DNA of 64,000 nucleotides from assembly GCA_944321965.1 (NCBI GenBank), contig CALUNH010000011.1, positions 1 through 64,000 of the forward strand. Reading direction: 5' to 3'. Numbering within the stretch: position 1 is the first letter of the stretch; each line of letters opens with the position of its first letter. The position numbers and the translations under genes were made by a program. The notes under the pieces were generated by a model. The model was not told the origin of the DNA. It saw only the letters and a list, made by a program, of their open reading frames with translations, and searched no databases. This stretch comes from an uncultured Alistipes sp. GTDB lineage: Bacteria; Bacteroidota; Bacteroidia; Bacteroidales; Rikenellaceae. Below are positions 1 through 7,381 of the stretch, piece after piece.

Positions 1-44
1 AGCGTAATCAGGATGAGTATGGATCGTTTCATGACGTACCGGGT

Positions 45-863
45 TTAGAGATAGAAGGCCATGCCGAGGCCGATCGAAAAGATATTGACCTTGAAATTCA
101 TCTGGCTGAGGTTGCGTTCTCCCACGGTGACCTGGTTGTGAACCTGTTCGGTGTGGTTGAACGTGATACCCATCACGCCGACATTCACCTCCACGGCCAT
201 GTTGTTCGTGGCGAAGGCGATGATTCCGGGGGAGATTCCCAGCGAGATGGTGTATCCCGTTTCGTAGGTCCCTTTCACCGGCGAACCGTTGGCGAAGCGG
301 GCTTCGGTTCCGCCTCCTGCGAGCGACATTTCGTTGAAGAGTGCGAATCGCTTGCTGCGGCCCAGGGGGATATACTGCCGCCAGATGGCTGCCACCTGAT
401 AGGAGTGTTTCAGGGCGTAATAGTCCTGGGCGGAGATGTTTACGTTGGAGTCTTCGTCGCCGAAGTTGATGGACGCCTTGTCGAGTTTGAGCAGCGTCCG
501 CGAGTAGATGAATCTTCCTCCGAGAGCCATGTTGTTGCGGAAGGCATAGGCGATCATGGGGCTGACCTTGAAGGTATAGCCTTTGGAGTCGATGCCCTCG
601 ATGATCAGGAACTGATAGCTTTTGTTCGAGTGGGTCGAATAGGAGGCCGTACCGCCGAATACCCACTGGCCTTTCGGGACGAAGAGATTGTGTGTGTCGG
701 TCAGGCCGCGCCGCTGCCGCATCTCGTTGATGGTCAGGGGGCGGTGAACGGCGGAGCTGTCTGCGGCCTGCGGGGCCGGGGCGGACTCCTGGGCACGCAG
801 TGTGCCGCAGGCTGCCGTAAGGCTCGCTCCGAGGAGCAGCAGGCGGATGAGTGTTGTGCGCAT
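45..863 (-). CDS. Outer-membrane beta-barrel protein, function unknown
   Basis: About 272 residues with a signal peptide (hydrophobic LLLLGASLTAAC, then a cleavage-like LRAQ). The mature protein opens with a short Pro/Ala/Ser stretch. It continues as alternating aromatic and polar strands typical of a small outer-membrane barrel and ends in a terminal aromatic strand (FSIGLGMAFYL). I chose the ATG at 863, not an in-frame one at 929, because 929 lies inside the upstream gene and would put 22 basic residues before the signal peptide. It is the last gene of a five-gene operon, 17 bp after the PCMD lipoprotein. Its role is inferred only from context: it may be the outer-membrane partner of the surface lipoproteins encoded upstream. 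Confidence 0.75.
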   Translation of the reverse strand: MRTTLIRLLLLGASLTAACGTLRAQESAPAPQAADSSAVHRPLTINEMRQRRGLTDTHNLFVPKGQWVFGGTASYSTHSNKSYQFLIIEGIDSKGYTFKVSPMIAYAFRNNMALGGRFIYSRTLLKLDKASINFGDEDSNVNISAQDYYALKHSYQVAAIWRQYIPLGRSKRFALFNEMSLAGGGTEARFANGSPVKGTYETGYTISLGISPGIIAFATNNMAVEVNVGVMGITFNHTEQVHNQVTVGERNLSQMNFKVNIFSIGLGMAFYL

Positions 864-880
864 CGTTTTGCGTTTTGTCG

Positions 881-3031
881 TTAGTAAACCCACTGGAAGT
901 CGTCGACGTAGAGCCGGTTGGTACTGCATCCGTTCATATAGTCGCCGTACATGTTCGCCGAGCAGGAGATCACGATCTTGTAGGATTTTGAAGGTTTGGT
1001 CTCTTTGTCGTAGTAGTAGATCTCAAGATCCTCGTCGACCATTTCGTCGCCGGACGTTGATTCGGTGACCTCAAAGCGTCCGTAGCCGATGATCGGACCT
1101 TCGGCCTGGCTGGAGGCCGTGGAGGGATCCCACATGCCGCTTGGTTCACTCAGACCCGATGAAACATTGTGCGGGGCATCCCAGTCGACGATTGCCATGT
1201 AGATGATTGCCCGGTCGGGCTGCCCGGAGGCGATCGGGTCATTGCCGTTCTCGTCCTTGTATTTGGTCATGTCGACATTGCCGATCGTTGCGTGGTATTT
1301 CAGTCGCAGGGCTTTGGGGCGAGATTGCCAGTCGTAATCCTGTCCGAACCCGACGGTTCCCTGCGTCGAGGGTTTGACGAAGGTCCCCGAGAAGAGATTG
1401 CCGGCAGCCATCATTCCTCCGGCGGTCTGTGTGGCCAACAGGGCGCATTTCGAACCGTCCTTCTCCTGCTGCGTGCACAGACGGGTCAACTGATCGCCGA
1501 TGATGGCGCTCATGTAGTTGTTGTTGCCGCTTCCCCAGAAGGCGGTCGTCTGGTTGTTGATTGTGAAACAACTCATCGAACCGTCCTCCATATCGCCGCC
1601 GGGGATGCTCTGGCCTCCGGACGTCGTGAACGAGGCGAGGCTCTCCTGTTCGCCGATCACCGCACGGCACTCGTACTCGTCTTCGGCCCAGACGCCCGTC
1701 CCGGCCTTCGGCGTGTAGACCGCCAGTCCGTTTTCGTTGGTCGATTCCTCCCATTCGGCACCGAGCGTGGCCGTCCAGTAGCCGTCGCCGGAGTCGGTTC
1801 CGGCCAGCTCCTGCCACTCGCCGCCCTTCGTGCGCAGCCCGAAGGTCACGGCCGAGGCCCCCGCGTCGAATACCCGGGCGCGCAGTGTGACGGTGTTCCG
1901 CCACAGGTCGTAATCCGCCTCCGAGGGGGGTACGATTCCCTGCAGCGCGAAGATGCACTCCGCATTGCCGTTTCCGCCGCCGTTGTCCGAAGCCTCGAAA
2001 CGCAACGTGTGGTCGCCACCCGTGCATCCGGCGAAGAAGTCGTCGGAGAGGGTCACGGTGAGGGCGTTTTCAGCCGTCTGCACCACGGCAAGGCCGGCCG
2101 TGGGGGGCGAAATCGCATCCAGCAGATTGTAAAGTTTCCCGTCGAAGGTCAGCGTGGCCGCCGTCGTCGGCTTGACGGTCGTAATCAGGAAGCGCTTTTC
2201 GCCGCCCAGATACAGCTGGGTCTCGGAGATATCGAAGCCGTCGCCTTCGATCGTCGGGTCGGGGCTCCAGATGATCGTGTCGTCGAAATCGTCGGTCGAG
2301 TCGACCACGCGGATGGCCACACCCTCGATGTAGCCGGGCAGATCGGGCGAGTAGCGGAACGTCAGCGTATATTTCCCGGGGGTCCGGACGTCGGTGATGG
2401 TGCCGCTCTTTTCGACCGCGCCCTTCGAGGGGTGGGTGCCGCTGAAGTGCCACGAAAGGGCATCGACACCCTCGCCGAGCGTGAAGTAGCCCGTGGCGTC
2501 CTCCGTGTAGCGGAGCGTCGAGGCGTCGTCGGCCCGGCTCTCGTCATACGTGGCGCCGGGCATCACCCGCACTTCGAAGTTCGTGCCGAAATTTTCGGGA
2601 ATGGTCCCGTCGAAAACCGTCTCGACGGCCGTATTCTGCAGGGTGCACCTTACCTCGACGGGGGTATTCACCCCGGGGGTTACGGTAAAGGACTCCTCGC
2701 CTTTGTAGAGGCGCTGGGTGAACGAGGCTGCAACCTCTTCCCCGGCCTCCACCGTCACGCGGTACTCCCCGGCCAGGAGTTCCAGACGCTCCGGAAGGTC
2801 CTCCTTTGCGGTGTATTCGCGGATCGGCTCCCCGTCGCTGTTGTAGATGTATACGGTCAGGTGCTCCATCGGATCGTAAGCGTCGTCGGCTGCCGCATCC
2901 GAACGGGTTGAGACCTTCATCGTGAGGGTTCCCGAGGCGCCTGCGGCGTCGAGCGATTGGGAACTCTCCGAGCATCCCGCCACGGCGAGTCCCAGCACCG
3001 GGAACAGATATCTGTACAGGCGTTTCATCAT
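881..3031 (-). CDS. DUF4493 and PCMD-domain surface lipoprotein
   Basis: A 716-residue predicted lipoprotein with a lipobox-like signal (LGLAVAGC) at residues 13-20. Residues about 30-260 resemble DUF4493: a GTLTMKVSTR start, then beta-rich repeats with a VEVRCTLQNTAVE segment. A middle beta-sandwich region follows. The last roughly 240 residues fit the PCMD fold (putative carbohydrate metabolism domain), with GGDMEDGSM near its start and LYVDDFQWVY at the end. The name PCMD comes from genomic association with glycan loci; no catalysis is established. The start overlaps the stop of the preceding gene (TGATG at 3033-3029), so translation is probably coupled. Family calls are from motif memory, not a profile search. 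Confidence 0.75.
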   Translation of the reverse strand: MMKRLYRYLFPVLGLAVAGCSESSQSLDAAGASGTLTMKVSTRSDAAADDAYDPMEHLTVYIYNSDGEPIREYTAKEDLPERLELLAGEYRVTVEAGEEVAASFTQRLYKGEESFTVTPGVNTPVEVRCTLQNTAVETVFDGTIPENFGTNFEVRVMPGATYDESRADDASTLRYTEDATGYFTLGEGVDALSWHFSGTHPSKGAVEKSGTITDVRTPGKYTLTFRYSPDLPGYIEGVAIRVVDSTDDFDDTIIWSPDPTIEGDGFDISETQLYLGGEKRFLITTVKPTTAATLTFDGKLYNLLDAISPPTAGLAVVQTAENALTVTLSDDFFAGCTGGDHTLRFEASDNGGGNGNAECIFALQGIVPPSEADYDLWRNTVTLRARVFDAGASAVTFGLRTKGGEWQELAGTDSGDGYWTATLGAEWEESTNENGLAVYTPKAGTGVWAEDEYECRAVIGEQESLASFTTSGGQSIPGGDMEDGSMSCFTINNQTTAFWGSGNNNYMSAIIGDQLTRLCTQQEKDGSKCALLATQTAGGMMAAGNLFSGTFVKPSTQGTVGFGQDYDWQSRPKALRLKYHATIGNVDMTKYKDENGNDPIASGQPDRAIIYMAIVDWDAPHNVSSGLSEPSGMWDPSTASSQAEGPIIGYGRFEVTESTSGDEMVDEDLEIYYYDKETKPSKSYKIVISCSANMYGDYMNGCSTNRLYVDDFQWVY

Positions 3032-4395
3032 CAGTTCTTGGCGGATTTGACCAAAGTCAGCGTTGTAGTGACGTTATGTCCGGCATTGTCGGAGACGTCG
3101 AGGTGAAACTTGTAAACCACTTCGGCATCACCTCCCATTGCCAGAAGCAGTCCGACCAGTTCGGATTTGATTTCGAAGGCCACCTGCGTCTGATCCTTGA
3201 TCTCATTGCCGACAGGAAGCAATGCGCCCAGCGTCTGTCCGAGGCCCTCCTCTTTGTTGAGCGTGCAAAGATCCACTCCCGTCTTGAGCGGTTCCAGATC
3301 TCCCGTCAGCAGCTCTTCAAGGACTTCGGATTCGATCCGAACCGACAGCGACTTGATTCCGCTTTCCGATGCAATGTTGACCAGTACGGGCTTTCCTGTA
3401 GCCCCATCGGGATTAGCTTCGAGTGTGTAGGGCTCGTTGATGTCATGGCCTGCCATCGAGACGGTCAATTCTCCTTCCCCGGGCTCTTCGCCTCCGCCCT
3501 CTTCGAAGACCTCCTCCCAGAGTCCGTCGGTGCCGTTGACGGTGATCGTGTCGTCGAGCACGAAATTGTCGACCGAAATGTCGAACTTGATTTCGCCCTG
3601 GTCGGCATAGACGATCACCAGCTCGATTTTGCGCCACTGTCCGGCCTTGACGCCCGGGATCGTCTTGCTGAAGGTCACCTCGCCGCCGTCGGTAAACGAG
3701 CCGCTGAGTACGAATTCGAGATCATTGGACTCGGCGGCGGGCAGGAAGAAGGCGGCCTGCTGTCCGTCCCAGTGCTCCTTCGCGAACTCCAGCGAGGCGG
3801 CACCCAGCGAGATGGTGGCTTTCGTATCGTCGGCGAGCTGGTCGGCCAGGTCGGCCGCGCAGAGCAGCGTCACCTTGACGTTCTGCAACGTGCAGACGAT
3901 CTCCTCGATCTGTGTGGTGGCGCCCTTCGTTATCGAGAAGGAGTAGGTCGTGCCGTAAACCGGGGCGTTCCAGGCCGCGGACTGAATCTCTTCGGTGCGG
4001 TGCGAGCAGACCGAGATCTCGTAATTGCCGATCGGCATCTCCTTGGGTCCGGCCGCGAGTTCTGCCTGCAGCTCCGCATAGGTGCCGTCGAAATGCGAAC
4101 TCTGATCGTCCGTGCTGACGATCCGCACGTGGTAGCCGTCGGTTTCGGTCACCGCACGGGTCAAGGCCTGTGCGGTCTGCGGAGTCTGGGTTTCATCCTG
4201 CGTGTCGTCGGGGCGGGTGTCGGTCTCGGAGTCGTAGATCACGCGCAGGTTCAGTGCACCGCTCAGGTAGCCCGAAATTTCGGTGCCTGCCGTTTCGGTG
4301 CCCGTCTTTTTGTAGGGCGGTTCCTCGTTTACGCAGCCTGTCAGCAGCAGGGCTCCCAGGCTCAGGGTCGTGAATAATCCGGTAAAGGTTTTCAT
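3031..4395 (-). CDS. DUF4493 domain lipoprotein
   Basis: A 454-residue predicted lipoprotein; the signal ends in LLLTGC at about residue 21. After a Thr/Glu-rich linker, residues about 85-280 carry a DUF4493-like module, with TDGYHVRIVSTDDQ at the start, GNYEISVCS and IVCTLQNVKVTLL in the middle. The C-terminal part (about 305-454) is a separate beta-rich domain with an acidic GGGEEPGEGE hinge before it. The hinge and multi-domain layout suggest a cell-surface binding protein. It is third in the operon, 14 bp after the upstream DUF4493 gene and overlapping the downstream gene by one base. The ligand is unknown. Confidence 0.72.
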   Translation of the reverse strand: MKTFTGLFTTLSLGALLLTGCVNEEPPYKKTGTETAGTEISGYLSGALNLRVIYDSETDTRPDDTQDETQTPQTAQALTRAVTETDGYHVRIVSTDDQSSHFDGTYAELQAELAAGPKEMPIGNYEISVCSHRTEEIQSAAWNAPVYGTTYSFSITKGATTQIEEIVCTLQNVKVTLLCAADLADQLADDTKATISLGAASLEFAKEHWDGQQAAFFLPAAESNDLEFVLSGSFTDGGEVTFSKTIPGVKAGQWRKIELVIVYADQGEIKFDISVDNFVLDDTITVNGTDGLWEEVFEEGGGEEPGEGELTVSMAGHDINEPYTLEANPDGATGKPVLVNIASESGIKSLSVRIESEVLEELLTGDLEPLKTGVDLCTLNKEEGLGQTLGALLPVGNEIKDQTQVAFEIKSELVGLLLAMGGDAEVVYKFHLDVSDNAGHNVTTTLTLVKSAKN

Positions 4396-4409
4396 ATCTC
4401 GTGTCGTTT

Positions 4410-5210
4410 TTATGCGTTGTTTCCGATTTCGGCGTTGTCGTTCAGTTCGATGTCGAACGTGCGTTCATCGAGGTATTCGTCGTAGAGGTTGATTGTCACC
4501 GTGGCGCTTCCGCTGTTCTGCGCATCGAAGAGGAACGTATGGCGCGTGCGGGCGACGGTCTGGTCGAGCGTCTGTTCGGGGAAGGTGTAGTTGCGGTCGA
4601 AGGCCGTACCGGTCTGGCTCTGGAGCTTGGCCGTACCCGTGAGGGTCAGTTTCGAACCGGCCTCGACGAAGACCGCTTCGTCCGCCGTTTCGGCTCCGGG
4701 CGTGAAGGTAAAGCGGTTCCCGGCCGATGTTGTGACGGTGAAGGTCGCGTCATGGAAATAGTTCAGGAAGGCTTCCGTGGCCGTGACGAGCACCTGGGCA
4801 TTGGCGATCTGCACGGGAATGGTCTCCTCGACGCTTTTGCGGGCGACGATCGTGATCTCCTTGCTGCCGGAATAGCAGGGTTTGCCCACCCCCTCGGCCT
4901 TCGGATCCCCGTAGGAGAGGGTTGCGGTGTAGGTCCCGGCCTGGAGTGTTTCGCCTGCCTCGTTGAATGCGGCGAGGCTCTCCCAGGTTTTGGAAAACTC
5001 CGTCCCGGAGATCGTGAGGGCGAGTTCCCCGGCAGTCGGGACCGGCGTGACAGCGATTTCGGTCCGTGTGGTGATCATGGCGTCGGTGCGGCAGGCGATG
5101 CGGAGGGTTCCGCAGCCTTCGCCGCTGGCGGGCGTCTCATTTTTGGTGCATCCTCCGGCAGCAACGGCCGCCGCTGCCAGGAGAAGAATCCGAATATTTT
5201 TCATGTTCAT
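4410..5210 (-). CDS. Short DUF4493 domain lipoprotein
   Basis: A 266-residue predicted lipoprotein with a VAAGGC lipobox at about residues 16-21 and then GCGTLRIACR, the usual opening of a DUF4493 module. It shares with its two larger neighbours the TYTATLSYGDPKAEG and KEITIVARKSVEETIPV segments, so the three probably arose from one ancestor. It has a single DUF4493 unit and no added C-terminal domain. It is second in the operon, 8 bp after the fimbrillin-like gene. Expected at the outer membrane surface; whether it binds glycan, host matrix or another pilus-like subunit cannot be told from sequence. Confidence 0.72.
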   Translation of the reverse strand: MNMKNIRILLLAAAAVAAGGCTKNETPASGEGCGTLRIACRTDAMITTRTEIAVTPVPTAGELALTISGTEFSKTWESLAAFNEAGETLQAGTYTATLSYGDPKAEGVGKPCYSGSKEITIVARKSVEETIPVQIANAQVLVTATEAFLNYFHDATFTVTTSAGNRFTFTPGAETADEAVFVEAGSKLTLTGTAKLQSQTGTAFDRNYTFPEQTLDQTVARTRHTFLFDAQNSGSATVTINLYDEYLDERTFDIELNDNAEIGNNA

Positions 5211-5218
5211 GGCGGTCG

Positions 5219-7099
5219 TTATTGGGCGATGGATACACGGATGTCGTCGAGGTAGACCCAGTTATTGGAGTAGTAGTAGGCAAAACTCTCCCTGGGCTCG
5301 CCGCTTTTCATATAGACCTCCCAGACGAGCCGCTGGCTGGCCGAAGCCGTCGTTGAGAACTCGCCCTGCAACGGGATGTTGTCGAAGGATCCGTTCAACG
5401 CTCCGGAATCGTTCAGATCGTAGACCACGGCCGGGATGTTGTATTGCAGAATCGTGCCGGGGTTACCTTCGCCCGAAATGAAACTGCCCCAGCGGTTCGA
5501 TGTGGCATTGCGGTCGGTGGCGTCCGTGATGCCGGCGGCAAGATAGGGTTGCAGGACATTCCCCTGGTTGGAATTGCGGCTTATGGAGTAGTTGAAGCGC
5601 ACGACGACCTTGCAGGAGCCTTTCAATGCCGTGAGAGTCGGAGTGTCGATCCGTCCGTGGTAGCTGCCCCGGGTCAGGGCGGCGCACTCGTTGCGGCTGC
5701 AAATCCGCACGGCCTTGCCTGCGGAGGCACCGCAACGGGCCCCCGTCCATCCGGACAATCCGTAATCGCTCAAATCGGTCGCGGCGTTATTACCGCTGTT
5801 TGTAACATTGAGGCTCAGATTGTCGTCGCGGCTGAAATCCGCAACGCCGCTGAAATCCTCCTCGAAGAGATACGGCACGCGGAAGCTGGCGACGCGGTTC
5901 TCGGCCCCTGCGGTTACCGTCGGCAGGGTAAAGGTTTCGGTCAGCAGCGCGTGCTCCGAATCGTACGTCACCTGGAATCCGGGCATCTCCTGCGTCGGAT
6001 TCGTGTAGTCCCGGAACCGGAGCGTATAGTCGCCCGTGCCCGTGACGTCGAACGTATGGCTCTGGCTGCCGTCCTCGAAGCTCCACCCCTCGGGTGCCGT
6101 CACCGTGAAGGTATCGATCGCCTCGCCCAGCGTGTTGACGCCCGTCTCCGCGAGGGTGAAGATCAGCTGCGTGAGTTGCACTGCCGCGGCCGGGACGTTG
6201 TAGTTGATCGGCGTGGTGTGGCCGGCGGCAAAGATCCGGCCGGCCGGGGCGAAGGTCCGCTCCTCCGATTCAAGGGTCGAGCTCGACGCCACGATCGAGA
6301 TCTCCTGCCCCTCTTCGAGCGTGACGGGGGCAATCAGGGCGTAGACCACGGCGCCGACATCCTTCGGTTCCGCAAAACGCAGGGTCAGCGTGTTGCTCGA
6401 CTCGCTCAGCTCGGCTGCGGCGTCGGGGTTGGCGGCATCCACCGTCAGGCGCCCCGCAACGGGCGTCGGGAAGGTCAGCACGATCTCCGAGACCGGTTCC
6501 CCGAGGTCGTTGTGCGGAATGGCGATCTTCAGGACATGCATCTTGTGCGCAAACTGCAGGTTGACGATATCCGTGTTGTCGCTGATGCCGCTCGGGTCCT
6601 TCTTGTCGTGTTCGCGCAGGGCGGCGGCCCCCTCGATCGGCGTGGCCACCATCACGTCCCACTCGCCGTGGAACTCTCCGTCCTGCACGGCCGGGATGTC
6701 GTAGCTGGCCCGCAGGCCGTCGGTCGAGGCCGGAACGGGCGACACGGCATAATAAGTATAGGTATCCTCGGCCATCTGCGGGATGCTGCCGCGGAAGCTG
6801 GCCGAGTTGTAGGTCGCATTATAGTGGTAGAGGCTGAAGGCCGCGGCGTCGACTACGGTTTGAGCGGCGGAGTTTACGGCCCAGAGTGCGAGCCGGTCGC
6901 CTGTCTGCCATTTGACGCTCACACCGTCGTCTCCGAGTTCGGTGCGGGTCGTGGATTGGGGCCGGATGTCGAGTCGCGGACCCGAACCGATGGCCACCTC
7001 GATGCTTCTTGTTGCCGGATCGGTCGCCTCGTCCGTGTTTTTCGAACAGGCGGCGCACAGCAACGGCAGAAGAAGCAGGGTTGTCCAGTGTTTCATCAT
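5219..7099 (-). CDS. Fimbrillin-like lipoprotein with C-terminal beta-sandwich
   Basis: A 626-residue predicted lipoprotein (lipobox LLCAAC at about residues 13-18). Residues about 30-290 match the N-terminal pattern of the fimbrillin/Mfa-like family: TTRTELGDDG, then VKWQTGDRLALWA, TYTYYAVSP and a DIVNLQFAHKMHVLKI segment. Residues about 400-626 form another beta-rich domain ending in NNWVYLDDIRVSIAQ, like carbohydrate-binding or PCMD-type jelly rolls. First gene of the operon, with a -7 box about 28 bp upstream. Fimbrillin-like proteins build or decorate surface fibres, but the fused C-terminal domain makes a stalk or adhesin role as likely as a polymerizing subunit. Confidence 0.65.
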   Translation of the reverse strand: MMKHWTTLLLLPLLCAACSKNTDEATDPATRSIEVAIGSGPRLDIRPQSTTRTELGDDGVSVKWQTGDRLALWAVNSAAQTVVDAAAFSLYHYNATYNSASFRGSIPQMAEDTYTYYAVSPVPASTDGLRASYDIPAVQDGEFHGEWDVMVATPIEGAAALREHDKKDPSGISDNTDIVNLQFAHKMHVLKIAIPHNDLGEPVSEIVLTFPTPVAGRLTVDAANPDAAAELSESSNTLTLRFAEPKDVGAVVYALIAPVTLEEGQEISIVASSSTLESEERTFAPAGRIFAAGHTTPINYNVPAAAVQLTQLIFTLAETGVNTLGEAIDTFTVTAPEGWSFEDGSQSHTFDVTGTGDYTLRFRDYTNPTQEMPGFQVTYDSEHALLTETFTLPTVTAGAENRVASFRVPYLFEEDFSGVADFSRDDNLSLNVTNSGNNAATDLSDYGLSGWTGARCGASAGKAVRICSRNECAALTRGSYHGRIDTPTLTALKGSCKVVVRFNYSISRNSNQGNVLQPYLAAGITDATDRNATSNRWGSFISGEGNPGTILQYNIPAVVYDLNDSGALNGSFDNIPLQGEFSTTASASQRLVWEVYMKSGEPRESFAYYYSNNWVYLDDIRVSIAQ

Positions 7100-7126
7100 G
7101 CACGAATTCTTTTATCTGAATTTCCG

Positions 7127-7134
7127 CAAAAATA
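7127..7134 (-). promoter_or_regulatory. Promoter -7 box for surface lipoprotein operon
   Basis: On the minus strand this reads TATTTTTG, a full match to the Bacteroidetes TAnnTTTG element. It lies 28-35 bp before the start codon of the fimbrillin-like gene, giving a leader of roughly 20 nt. No perfect TTTG -33 box is seen at the usual distance. Confidence 0.55.
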
Positions 7135-7232
7135 GGTTCGGAGTCCGAGATCCCGAAATAAATTCAACGAACAGCCTGTTTTTCATCACGAACCGGGCGC
7201 TTTTTCTGTCGCGGTTTCGTCGGATTGCACGC

Positions 7233-7272
7233 AAAAAGGCCCTCCGACACACACTTGTCGGAGGGCCTTTTT
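7233..7272 (-). terminator. Intrinsic terminator after S9 peptidase gene
   Basis: A perfect 17-bp stem (AAAAAGGCCCTCCGACA pairs with its complement) with a 6-nt loop CACACT and a run of five T on either strand. It lies 110 bp past the S9 peptidase stop and upstream of the lipoprotein operon promoter, so it insulates the two units. Confidence 0.85.
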
Positions 7273-7286
7273 CGGGGTTTTCGGGA

Positions 7287-7378
7287 GATTCCCGGGCCGA
7301 AGATTTTCGGGAGAGAGTCGAGGCCGGAGGCTCCGAAGTCGAGGGGTTGGGGAGGATTCCCGGGCCGAAGATTTTCGG
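7287..7378. repeat. 24-bp direct repeat pair downstream of S9 peptidase gene
   Basis: The same 24 bases occur at 7287-7310 and 7355-7378, separated by 44 bp. Each copy holds the palindromic core CCCGGG followed by CCGAAGATTTTCGG, which can form a small hairpin. The second copy stops 3 bp before the peptidase stop codon. Confidence 0.75.
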
Positions 7379-7381
7379 TCT

